Part shown: positions 1 to 6,211 of the stretch, piece after piece
Position numbering within the stretch: the stretch's first letter is position 1
Layout of the letters: each line of letters begins with the position of its first letter
Assembly: GCA_945483525.1 (NCBI GenBank)
Contig: CALYRV010000064.1
Span: 1-10,266, forward strand
Origin: an uncultured Verrucomicrobiota bacterium
GTDB lineage: Bacteria; Verrucomicrobiota; Kiritimatiellia; RFP12; UBA1067
Length of the DNA stretch: 10,266 nucleotides
Reading direction: 5' to 3'
Program-made: the position numbers and the translations under genes
The notes under the pieces: generated by a model
The model's input: only the letters and a program-made list of their open reading frames with translations
Database searches by the model: none
Told to the model about the DNA's origin: nothing

Positions 1-15
1 CGCGCTTTGCACCAT

Positions 16-24
16 AGTATACCA
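16..24 (-). promoter_or_regulatory. Possible divergent extended -10 promoter facing left
   Basis: Read on the minus strand, this site is TGG followed by TATACT, an extended -10 element with the same TGN-TATACT form as the rRNA promoter at 9081-9089. No good -35 hexamer is seen at 17-18 bp, but extended -10 promoters need one less. If real, it would transcribe a gene lying left of the window. A single short motif can occur by chance, so this is tentative. Confidence 0.3.
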
Positions 25-30
25 TAAATG

Positions 31-53
31 AGAATTGTTTGCGGAACAATTCT
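31..53. repeat. 9-bp perfect inverted repeat, operator-like
   Basis: AGAATTGTT and AACAATTCT flank a 5-nt spacer (TGCGG). There is no T-tract on either side in either direction, so an intrinsic terminator is unlikely. The position, just upstream of the possible leftward promoter at 16-24, fits a repressor or activator operator between divergent units. The repeat is seen directly; its function is inferred. Confidence 0.5.
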
Positions 54-84
54 TAGTTGTGGGGCGGGTTTGGATTGGGCGAAA

Positions 85-119
85 TCGGTGGGGTAAAAAG
101 TGTCGGTGGGGTAAAAGTG
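85..119. repeat. Two-copy tandem repeat of 17-18 bp
   Basis: TCGGTGGGGTAAAAAGTG at 85-102 is followed directly by the same sequence lacking one A at 103-119. It is non-coding and lies upstream of the promoter at 143-171. It could be a double protein-binding site or a simple slippage duplication. Confidence 0.6.
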
Positions 120-137
120 AGCGCATGAAATGGCGAG

Positions 138-163
138 GGTGCTGTTTTGTGGTGCTGTTTTGT
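138..163. repeat. Perfect 13-bp tandem repeat (2 copies) in the promoter
   Basis: GGTGCTGTTTTGT occurs at 138-150 and again at 151-163 without a gap; GCT at 164-166 then departs from the pattern. The last T of copy 2 and the following G form the TG of the extended -10 element, so the duplication lies directly in the -35/spacer region of the operon A promoter. Confidence 0.7.
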
Positions 164-171
164 GCTATAAT
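143..171 (+). promoter_or_regulatory. Extended -10 promoter of operon A
   Basis: A consensus TATAAT at 166-171 is preceded by TGC (163-165), giving a full extended -10 element. The -35 region 17 bp upstream (TGTTTT, 143-148) is a poor match, as often seen with extended -10 promoters. Transcription should start near 178, leaving about 48 nt of leader before the nitroreductase ATG at 226. The TG-N-TATAAT form recurs at 6158-6166. Confidence 0.6.
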
Positions 172-225
172 AATAGTAAAGTATGTGCTAGTCGGTTAAA
201 CGGCAAGATTGATTTGTAGAGGAAT

Positions 226-759
226 ATGGAATTCAAAAAACTGATCGAGGAACGAAGAAGCATTCGCAAATTTGTCACAAGCGGCATCTCTGAAACGGAG
301 ATGAAGGAGATTGTCGCGGAAGCGCTGAATGCGCCGAGCTGGAAAAACACCGAGGTGACGCGGTATTATGCCGCGGTCAGCGACTCGATGAGGTCTAGAC
401 TTTGGAATGAAGCGCTGCCGAGCTTCAACGTGACGAGTTCCGCTAATGCCGCAGCACTGGTTGCGGTGACGTTCAAGGAAGGCGAAAGTGGCTATATGGG
501 GGATACGCCCCCGAACGAACTCGGCGAGATGTGGGGAGCGTATGACTGCGGCCTCGCCAGTTCCTATTTTGTTCTCGCTGCGAAGGATCATGGCTGGGAT
601 TCGCTCATCCTCGGCATCCGTGACGCGGATAAGATCAAGAAGATCTTCGGCATCCCCTCCGATGAGATCGTGACGTCCGTCATTGTCCTCGGCAAAGCCG
701 CTAATCCAGCGGCAAAACCGCCGCGGAAATTGGTTGACAGGTTGCTGAAGGTTTCATGA
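226..759 (+). CDS. Nitroreductase-family FMN oxidoreductase
   Basis: A 177-residue protein of the NAD(P)H:FMN nitroreductase-like fold, cytosolic and normally a homodimer with FMN at the interface. The N-terminus has the FMN-phosphate motif RRSIRKF (residues 10-16), then NAPSWKN (35-41), the counterpart of the usual APSxxNxQ segment. The second FMN-side region is AYDCGLASSYFVLAAKDHGW (105-124), followed by the family's usual LG-I-D region and a short lysine-rich tail. The length is typical for the compact members. The substrate cannot be told: such enzymes reduce nitroaromatics, quinones or flavins, and small ones in anaerobes are often of unknown role. AGAGG (218-222) lies only 3 nt before the ATG, a short spacing that also recurs before the glycoside hydrolase. 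It is the first gene after the promoter at 143-171 and lies 43 nt before the kinase gene. Confidence 0.88.
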   Translation: MEFKKLIEERRSIRKFVTSGISETEMKEIVAEALNAPSWKNTEVTRYYAAVSDSMRSRLWNEALPSFNVTSSANAAALVAVTFKEGESGYMGDTPPNELGEMWGAYDCGLASSYFVLAAKDHGWDSLILGIRDADKIKKIFGIPSDEIVTSVIVLGKAANPAAKPPRKLVDRLLKVS

Positions 760-802
760 GAATCTGACATGTGATGGCGATCCCTCCGCTAATATCGGTA
801 CT

Positions 803-1675
803 ATGAAGTTCCATTGTCTTTGCATGAGTCCGGCGATCGACGCCTATGTGACGTTGCCTGAAGCGCCGCGCGGCGATGGTGTGATATTCAAGAACATCGC
901 TGACGTTGAGAACGTCGGCGGCAAGGGGATCAACGTCGCCCGCTGGCTCGCGCTCCGCGGCGCGGAAGTATCGTGCGGCGGAATCCTCGGACGCGACAAA
1001 GCGTCGCTTTTCAGGCAGGAGCTGAAGCGTTACGGTATCCGCGACCGCTTTCTCCGAGTCAACGGATCCACCCGCCGCAATGAGATGATCACCTGGCCGG
1101 ACGGCTCGTTCAAGCTCAATCGTGAGGCGTTCCCGAATCTGCAGCAGGAGGAATGCGTCGGTGCCGGCGATCTCGGAGGTTTCGACGAACTCGCTTCTGG
1201 CGACGTCGTCATCATGAGCGGGTCGCTGCCGAAGAACTTCCTGCCGTCCTTCTATCAGATGATCATCATCGCCTGTCGCGCCATGGGACTGACATCAGTG
1301 CTCGACACTAGCGGCATGGCGCTTAAATGCGGCTTCGAATCCTGTCCCGACGTTATCAAGCCGAATGCCGAGGAATGCGAGGCGCTCGTCGGCTTCGTCC
1401 CGAAGACGCCGGAGGATTTTCTCCGCGTGACCAAGATGTTGAAGGAGAAGGTGAAGCACGCGATCATTTCAGATGGCGCCAATGGTTGCTGGTTTGACGG
1501 CGAATTTTTCGCCGCACCTCAGGTCGATGTCGTCGATACGACCGCCGCCGGTGACACATTACTCGCTGAATGGTGTTTTTCTAAAGACCCTCGTCTCGCC
1601 GTTGCGGCAGGCAGTGCCGCGTGCACCATGTCCGGCAGCCAGCCGCCGCCTCTCTCATGCGTGTGCAGAAGCTGA
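803..1675 (+). CDS. PfkB-family sugar kinase (1-phosphofructokinase/tagatose-6-phosphate kinase type), C-terminus probably frameshifted
   Basis: A 290-residue ribokinase-fold (PfkB) kinase. It starts with MSPAID (8-13), the counterpart of the LNPAID opening of 1-phosphofructokinases and tagatose-6-phosphate kinases. The substrate motif is GGKGINVA (39-46), then SGSLP (139-143), KPNAEE (186-191) and the catalytic motif DTTAAGD (245-251) with D251 as expected base. Position 248 is Ala instead of the usual Gly, and E256 replaces a small residue, so activity is likely but not certain. Family members phosphorylate a sugar phosphate with ATP; which one is not readable here. SGSQPPPL (277-284) is a usual near-C-terminal segment. 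The last six residues look wrong: moving frame by one CT unit in the run at 1650-1656 gives a better tail ending at 1692. No Shine-Dalgarno is visible before the ATG; a weak TAATAT at 790-795 would place transcription start near the ATG, so leaderless expression is an alternative to operon transcription. Confidence 0.85.
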   Translation: MKFHCLCMSPAIDAYVTLPEAPRGDGVIFKNIADVENVGGKGINVARWLALRGAEVSCGGILGRDKASLFRQELKRYGIRDRFLRVNGSTRRNEMITWPDGSFKLNREAFPNLQQEECVGAGDLGGFDELASGDVVIMSGSLPKNFLPSFYQMIIIACRAMGLTSVLDTSGMALKCGFESCPDVIKPNAEECEALVGFVPKTPEDFLRVTKMLKEKVKHAIISDGANGCWFDGEFFAAPQVDVVDTTAAGDTLLAEWCFSKDPRLAVAAGSAACTMSGSQPPPLSCVCRS

Positions 1676-1692
1676 AATATGTTTATGGTTAG
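1654..1692 (+). other. Displaced C-terminal tail of the PfkB kinase (+1 frame relative to annotated frame)
   Basis: Read from CTC at 1654, this stretch encodes LMRVQKLKYVYG followed by TAG at 1690-1692. PfkB kinases commonly end with a leucine/basic helix after the SQPPPL segment, and this tail fits better than the SCVCRS of the open frame. Deleting one CT from the CTCTCTC run (1650-1656) would join the two. The true end of the gene, or its ancestral end, is therefore probably 1692, inside the first copy of the 35-bp repeat. Confidence 0.55.
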
Positions 1693-1743
1693 AATCATCG
1701 CAATTGGAGAAATATGTTTATGGTTAGAATCATCGCAATTGGA
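1674..1743 (+). repeat. Perfect 35-bp tandem duplication at the kinase/hydrolase junction
   Basis: Bases 1674-1708 and 1709-1743 are identical. Each copy carries ATGTTTATGG, so each offers the hydrolase start codons: 1679 and 1685 in copy 1, 1714 and 1720 in copy 2. Because 35 is not a multiple of 3, the start in copy 1 is out of frame and stops after 24 codons; only copy 2 leads into the hydrolase. Before duplication the kinase stop (TAG 1690-1692) would have overlapped the hydrolase start. Confidence 0.9.
1706..1710 (+). promoter_or_regulatory. Shine-Dalgarno GGAGA created at the duplication seam
   Basis: GGA comes from the end of copy 1 (1706-1708) and GA from the start of copy 2 (1709-1710). 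It lies 3 nt before ATG 1714 and 9 nt before the in-frame ATG 1720, so 1720 has the better spacing. The corresponding place before copy 1 reads AGAAGCTGAAAT, without a comparable site. Confidence 0.5.
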
Positions 1744-4700
1744 ATCGCAATAGCATGCGGTAGTGTGTCCGGCGGAGGGCTTCATGATGACTTCGTGAAT
1801 CCGCCGAAGGGATACGGCGAGGTGCCGTTCTGGTGGTGGACTGGAGATGAGCTCGACAAGGAACGGATCGCGTGGCAGCTTGAGGAGCTCGCGAAGAAGG
1901 GTGTCTCGGGAACGCAGGTGAACTACTCGCATCTCCGCAGCGGCGGCTGGAAGACGGCGCCTGTCGAGCCGGAGATCTTTTCGGACGAATGGTGGGATGT
2001 CTTTATCTTCGCCGCGAAGAAGTCAAAGGAGCTCGGGATGGGCATCGGACTTTCCGGCTACACGCTTGACTGGCCGGGACGCGACAATCTTTATTGCAAG
2101 CTCGGCATCTCCGCGCCCGAGACCCGCGCCTGGGTGATTGAGGAGGATCATCAGAAGGGCGGGGTTCATTTCCTGCAGAAGGACGGAACTTACGATCCCC
2201 TCCGCAAGGGTGCGGGACAGTTGGTGATCGACCGCTTCTTCAAGCCGTTCTGGGACAAGGTGCCGCCGGACTGTCACGACGCGCTCAATTATTTCTTCCA
2301 GGACGAACTCCAGCTGGCGGACGGACGGTTCCCGTGGTGCGAGGATTTTCCTGAGGAGTTCCGAAAGCGCAAAGGCTACGATATCGTCCCGAAGCTTCCG
2401 CTCCTCTTCGGCAAGTTGCGCGAGGATGCCGAGAAGGTGCGTCTCGACTACAACGACGTCGTCGTGGCGCTCACCGAGGAGCGTTACTTCAAGCCAATCT
2501 ACGAGTGGCATGCGAGCCGCGGCAGGATCTACGCGTGCGATTCGGCGACACGCGGCAAGAACCCTTGCGAGTTCGGCGACTACATGCGCTGCATGCGCTG
2601 GTACACCGCGCCGGGATTCGATACGCCGGGCAGGGACGCGGACCACGTGAAGTGCAAGATGGGTTCGTCGATCGCGCACCTCTACAACCGTCCGCGCGTG
2701 TGGCTCGAAGGATATCATTCGCAGGGCTGGCAGGCGAGTCCGTCGACAATCTTCGATTCGACTGTCCATAACTACGCCTACGGCGCGAATCTCCTCAACC
2801 TTCACGGACTCTACTATTCAACTTACGGCGGATGGTGGGAATGGGCTCCGCCGTGCTATCACTTCCATCAGCCCTACTGGGCGTACATGCAGCACATGCT
2901 CAAGTACTTCGAACGGCTTTCCTATATGCTGACGCGCGGCGTCCATGTCTGCGATGTCGCCATCGTTTCGCCGCAGGAACCGTACGTGGTCGACAAGAAG
3001 CGCGCGGAGAAGTCCGTAAAGCTCGCGCATTCGCTCGTCTGGAAGCTTGCGGTGGACGGTACGACCGATTGCGACTTCATTGATTCCGATTCCATTGCCA
3101 AGGCAGTCGTGACGAAGGATGAGAAGGGGCCTGCGCTTTCGGTCGCGGGTGAGAATTACCGTGTCATTATCCTTCCGGATATGTTCGCGATGCGCGACTT
3201 GGCGAAGCGTAAGCTTGCGTGGTTCAGGTCCGAAGGCGGAAAGGTCATTGACGCGAAGGGTTACGACGACGTCGTGTTGCCGTTGATGAAGACCCCCGAT
3301 GTCGTCGGCAAGGGAGTCAAATACAATCATCGTCGCACGGACGAATATGATATCTACTACGTTGTCGATGTGGAGTCGCACGCGACGGTGGATTTTCGTG
3401 CGGATGGCGTGCCGGAGGAATGGAATCTCTGGACGGGCGAGAAGAAGGCGGTCCGTTACTCGACTTTTGGCGGTAAGACGACAGTGGCGTTTGATTGCGA
3501 TCACAAACTTCCGCATCTGATCGTCTTCGATCGGCGCAAGAAGGGACAGACGAATCATCTGGTCACGGACCTTTCGCGTCCGAAGGAGATCGCCGTTCCC
3601 GATGACTGGACGGTCGAATATCTGCCGACGTTGGATAACCGCTGGGGCGATTACCGTTTCCCGAAAAGCGGATTGATCGGTCCGGAGGTGCGACGGATGC
3701 ACTGGGTGGAACTCGACCGCGATGAAGACCTCGGTTATGGTCCGCAATTCTATGTCTCTACCTCCAGCTCTTCTCTCCGCCTCTTAGAGTTCTCCTGGCG
3801 CTACGGCGTCTTCGGAAAGCCCGGTGATCAGGATTGTTATCACGGGCTCAACCGCAAGGTGACGAATTGCAACTTCATCATGGGTCCGTACAGTCCGGCG
3901 GCTTACTACGACATGAACCCGAAGCGCGGCGACAAGCCGACGAGGACGAAGTACGAGACATATGTCTATTCAGCCGAGGATCGGCGGAATGTCCGTATCC
4001 TTTCTGACGGCATCGCGCCGTTCGAAGGTGATTGGCCGAAGCCGGAGCCGTTGTGCCTCAAGGTCAACGGCGCGGAGTGTTCCGTTGACGAGGTCGTCGA
4101 ATTGAAGAAGGGCTACAACAAGGTTGAAGTCGAGTACGAGGCGTTTGGACGCGCGGGAATCGCGTTTGCGATGTCTGATTCGCAGCGGCGTGAGGGCACG
4201 CCGCAGAACTTAAGCGGAGTATGGTGTGATGAGCTGCTGCCGACACGTTTCAATTTCGATCCATTCGGCGGTAAATACACCCGCGGCACTTTTACCGCGT
4301 CCGTTCCTCCGGGCACGGTAGATGCGGAGGTGGAGGTGTACGGCAAGCTCTTACGTAAGGAGATCAGGGACGGTGTGTTGACGGTTGAGGTCGCATTTGA
4401 ACCTGGTCGTATCGGCGGCAATGCGTTCAAGCATGAGATCGCGCTCAAAACCGTGCCGGCGAAAACCCCGCTCGGCGATTGGTCGCGTTACGAAGGTCTC
4501 CGCTGTTATTCCGGTGGCGCCCGCTATAGAACAAAAGTATATATCGATGCTTCAACTTCAACTCGGAACTTCAATTTGTCCCTCGGCCAGGTCGGCTGTT
4601 GCGCGGGCATTTGTATCAACAACGGACCCGAGCATATCGTCATGTGTCCACCGTGGGAAGTGGGTGTTACTGCGGATCTGCGTCTTGGCGAAACGAACGA

Positions 4701-4824
4701 GATTTCAGTGACGGTGTACAACACGCTCAACAATCACTATCAGACGATCCCGACGCGGTACAAGGTGCCGACGGACAAGGAACCTTCGGGACTGCTCGGT
4801 CCGGTGAAGCTGCTGATCAAGTGA
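1714..4824 (+). CDS. Secreted GH106-like glycoside hydrolase (putative alpha-L-rhamnosidase-type)
   Basis: A protein of 1036 residues (1034 if started at ATG 1720). The N-terminus has a basic residue (R5), a hydrophobic run and C15 in AIAC, a weak lipobox, so it is exported, perhaps as a lipoprotein. Mature sequence opens with NPPKGYGEVPFWWWTGDELD, the start seen in GH106-like enzymes, followed by an (alpha/beta) barrel region. Acidic candidates for catalysis are E198 in FFQDELQL and E332 in VWLEGYHSQGW; YAYGANLLNLHGLYYS (354-369) and RGVHVCDVAIVSP follow as in this group. A beta-sandwich C-terminus starts near LGDWSRYEG (920) with SGGARYRTKV and ends with SGLLGPVKL, like GH2-type jelly-roll modules. 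The family fit is from memory of motifs, and the sugar removed is unknown; a divergent, unclassified family is possible. Its TGA overlaps the GTG start of dinB. Confidence 0.75.
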   Translation: MFMVRIIAIGIAIACGSVSGGGLHDDFVNPPKGYGEVPFWWWTGDELDKERIAWQLEELAKKGVSGTQVNYSHLRSGGWKTAPVEPEIFSDEWWDVFIFAAKKSKELGMGIGLSGYTLDWPGRDNLYCKLGISAPETRAWVIEEDHQKGGVHFLQKDGTYDPLRKGAGQLVIDRFFKPFWDKVPPDCHDALNYFFQDELQLADGRFPWCEDFPEEFRKRKGYDIVPKLPLLFGKLREDAEKVRLDYNDVVVALTEERYFKPIYEWHASRGRIYACDSATRGKNPCEFGDYMRCMRWYTAPGFDTPGRDADHVKCKMGSSIAHLYNRPRVWLEGYHSQGWQASPSTIFDSTVHNYAYGANLLNLHGLYYSTYGGWWEWAPPCYHFHQPYWAYMQHMLKYFERLSYMLTRGVHVCDVAIVSPQEPYVVDKKRAEKSVKLAHSLVWKLAVDGTTDCDFIDSDSIAKAVVTKDEKGPALSVAGENYRVIILPDMFAMRDLAKRKLAWFRSEGGKVIDAKGYDDVVLPLMKTPDVVGKGVKYNHRRTDEYDIYYVVDVESHATVDFRADGVPEEWNLWTGEKKAVRYSTFGGKTTVAFDCDHKLPHLIVFDRRKKGQTNHLVTDLSRPKEIAVPDDWTVEYLPTLDNRWGDYRFPKSGLIGPEVRRMHWVELDRDEDLGYGPQFYVSTSSSSLRLLEFSWRYGVFGKPGDQDCYHGLNRKVTNCNFIMGPYSPAAYYDMNPKRGDKPTRTKYETYVYSAEDRRNVRILSDGIAPFEGDWPKPEPLCLKVNGAECSVDEVVELKKGYNKVEVEYEAFGRAGIAFAMSDSQRREGTPQNLSGVWCDELLPTRFNFDPFGGKYTRGTFTASVPPGTVDAEVEVYGKLLRKEIRDGVLTVEVAFEPGRIGGNAFKHEIALKTVPAKTPLGDWSRYEGLRCYSGGARYRTKVYIDASTSTRNFNLSLGQVGCCAGICINNGPEHIVMCPPWEVGVTADLRLGETNEISVTVYNTLNNHYQTIPTRYKVPTDKEPSGLLGPVKLLIK

Positions 4825-6128
4825 AGACGATTCTCCATGTCGATATGGATGCGTTCTTCGCGTCAGTAGAACTGCTCGATCATCCCGAGTGGCGGGGTAA
4901 GCCGGTCATCGTCGGTTCGGGTCCGCATGAGCGCGGTGTGGTGTCGACATGTTCATACGAGGCGCGAAGGTTCGGGGTGCATTCCGCGATGCCGTCAAGG
5001 ACGGCGTACGCGCTCTGTCCCCACGCCATTTTCACCCATCCAAACATGGCGCGCTATCAGGAGGTCTCGGACAAGGCGTTCGAGGTGTTCGGACGATATT
5101 CGCCCTATGTGGAAGGCGTGAGCGTCGACGAGGCGTTCCTGGACATCAGCGGAAGTCTGCATCTTTATAAACGCGGCGACGATGCCGCGTCCTCGCTTGA
5201 ATGCGCGCGGCGGCTGGGCGAGGCGCTCAGGACGGAGGTGAAGCGGGAGTGCGGGGTGACGTGTTCCGTGGGGATCGCGCCAAACCGGTTGCTGGCGAAG
5301 ATCGGGTCGGAAGAGCATAAGCCCGACGGACTCACCATGATGCCGTTCGAGCCGGAAGCGATCGCGGCATTCCTCGCGCCGAAGCCGATCGGGATTCTCT
5401 GGGGCGTCGGGAAGTCCACGATCGAGGCGCTGAAGCCGTACGGCATCACGTCGTGTGGGGACATCCAGAGATTGGTGCGGAGTGCAGAGTGCAGAGTGCG
5501 GAGTGCGGGGTTGGGAAAGCTTATTCCGGAGGGGTTGGTCGAGTGTGCGTTCGGGAGGTGTGACGACACGGTGTACTGGGAGGAGAGTGCGGAGAAGTCG
5601 GTGTCGCGGGAATACACGTTCGACGAGGACGAGCCGGATCGGGAGAAGGTGAGGGCGAAGCTGCTCGAGCTGGTCGGAGAGGTCGGGCAGCGTTTTCGTC
5701 GTGATGAACGGTGGGCGACGACGGCGAGAATCAAGGTGCGCGATGCCGACTTCAACACCTTCACCCGTCAGCTTCCGTTCCCGATGCCGTCCCGTGACGA
5801 CATCGCCTTCCGCCGTGCCGCGTTAGAGCTTTTCGAAGCGGCTTTCCCATCCGCACCCAGCACCCTGCACCCCGCACCCCGCACCCCGCACTCTGCACCC
5901 TGCACCCTGCACCCTGCACCCCGCACCCCGCACCCCGCACCCCGCACCCTATACCCCGCACCCAGCACCCGCCTCATCGGCTTCGGCGTGACTGGCTTCG
6001 TCGATTCTCCCGAGGTTGGCGATCAGCTTTCGCTTTTCGAGAATCCGGAAGAGAAGTCTCGTGAAAAGCACGAGCGGCTTTCGCTGGTAATGGATACATT
6101 GAGGGATCGTGGGTTCGAGTTCCGATAA
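4821..6128 (+). CDS. dinB: DNA polymerase IV (Y family) with two repeat-encoded insertions
   Basis: A 435-residue translesion polymerase. Catalytic residues are all present: D8 in HVDMDAFF, steric-gate F13, SYEARR (45-50), and D103/E104 in SVDEAFLD. The GTG start was chosen because residues 2-17 align with family N-termini and GTGA overlaps the hydrolase stop; no Shine-Dalgarno is seen, so translational coupling is likely. A helix-hairpin-helix segment (GVGKSTIEALKPYGITSCGD) is followed at residues 219-230 by a first repeat-encoded insertion. The little-finger domain is interrupted at residues 345-384 by a Pro/Thr/His-rich stretch with a 7-residue period, just before RLIGFGV. The clamp-binding motif QLSLF is at 402-406. 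Without the insertions the protein would be near the usual 350-400 residues. dinB is last in operon A and has no visible promoter of its own, so no damage-responsive control is evident. Confidence 0.93.
   Translation: MKTILHVDMDAFFASVELLDHPEWRGKPVIVGSGPHERGVVSTCSYEARRFGVHSAMPSRTAYALCPHAIFTHPNMARYQEVSDKAFEVFGRYSPYVEGVSVDEAFLDISGSLHLYKRGDDAASSLECARRLGEALRTEVKRECGVTCSVGIAPNRLLAKIGSEEHKPDGLTMMPFEPEAIAAFLAPKPIGILWGVGKSTIEALKPYGITSCGDIQRLVRSAECRVRSAGLGKLIPEGLVECAFGRCDDTVYWEESAEKSVSREYTFDEDEPDREKVRAKLLELVGEVGQRFRRDERWATTARIKVRDADFNTFTRQLPFPMPSRDDIAFRRAALELFEAAFPSAPSTLHPAPRTPHSAPCTLHPAPRTPHPAPRTLYPAPSTRLIGFGVTGFVDSPEVGDQLSLFENPEEKSREKHERLSLVMDTLRDRGFEFR
5475..5509 (+). repeat. Heptamer array 1 in dinB (5 units, G-rich strand)
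   Basis: Five direct 7-bp units: GTGCGGA, GTGCAGA, GTGCAGA, GTGCGGA, GTGCGGG. They encode residues 219-230 after the helix-hairpin-helix of Pol IV, a place where homologues have a short variable linker. The unit is the reverse complement of that in array 2 (5853-5971). Confidence 0.85.
5853..5971 (+). repeat. Heptamer array 2 in dinB (17 units, C-rich strand)
   Basis: Seventeen contiguous 7-bp units of form GCACCCN, with two outliers (GCACTCT at 5888-5894, ATACCCC at 5951-5957). Identical runs are three GCACCCC (5867-5887), three GCACCCT (5895-5915) and four GCACCCC (5916-5943). Translation gives a heptapeptide period (APRTPHP-like), residues 345-384, in the little finger. The complement reads RGGGTGC, the same family as array 1; GCACTCT is exactly the complement of the array 1 unit AGAGTGC. 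Confidence 0.92.
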
Positions 6129-6136
6129 ATTTCCGG

Positions 6137-6166
6137 TTGTCTTATCCTGTCCGCTCATGATATAAT
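6137..6166 (+). promoter_or_regulatory. Promoter of operon B
   Basis: TTGTCT (6137-6142), an 18-bp spacer and consensus TATAAT (6161-6166), with TGA at 6158-6160 making an extended -10. Transcription would start near 6173, about 39 nt before the ferredoxin ATG. It begins 9 nt after the dinB stop; no terminator for operon A is visible, so readthrough may add to expression. Confidence 0.7.
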
Positions 6167-6172
6167 ATTTGA

Positions 6173-6186
6173 AGTTTTGCGAAACT
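6173..6186 (+). other. Small hairpin at the expected 5' end of the operon B transcript
   Basis: AGTTT, loop TGCG, AAACT: a perfect 5-bp stem. It would form at the very start of the mRNA predicted from the promoter at 6137-6166 and could protect the 5' end. It is short and may be chance. Confidence 0.3.
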
Positions 6187-6211
6187 AACCTAAAGTAAGG
6201 AGAAAAGAACC

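Noticed and set aside
31..53. Intrinsic terminator at the left inverted repeat
   Set aside because: No T-tract follows the stem on either strand.
734..763. TTGACA at 734-739 as promoter for the kinase gene
   Set aside because: The only -10 at 18 bp is GAGAAT (758-763), a weak match, and the -35 lies inside the nitroreductase gene; kept as possible but unsupported.
1535..1556. DTTAAGD in place of DTTGAGD as a sign of a dead kinase
   Set aside because: Two small residues are allowed at this place in PfkB patterns and D251 is kept; not enough to call it inactive.
2023..3747. Long open frames on the minus strand (2023-2805 and 2818-3747)
   Set aside because: They lie wholly opposite the hydrolase, are arginine-rich with no recognisable motif, and reflect high GC at third codon positions of the real gene.
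4599..4820. Upstream extension of dinB to an ATG at 4599
   Set aside because: The added 74 residues lie in another frame of the hydrolase C-terminus and resemble no Pol IV; GTG 4821 gives the family's normal N-terminus and D8/D103/E104 spacing.
5853..5971. CRISPR-like array
   Set aside because: Units are 7 bp, contiguous and without spacers, and lie in a coding frame; this is a minisatellite.
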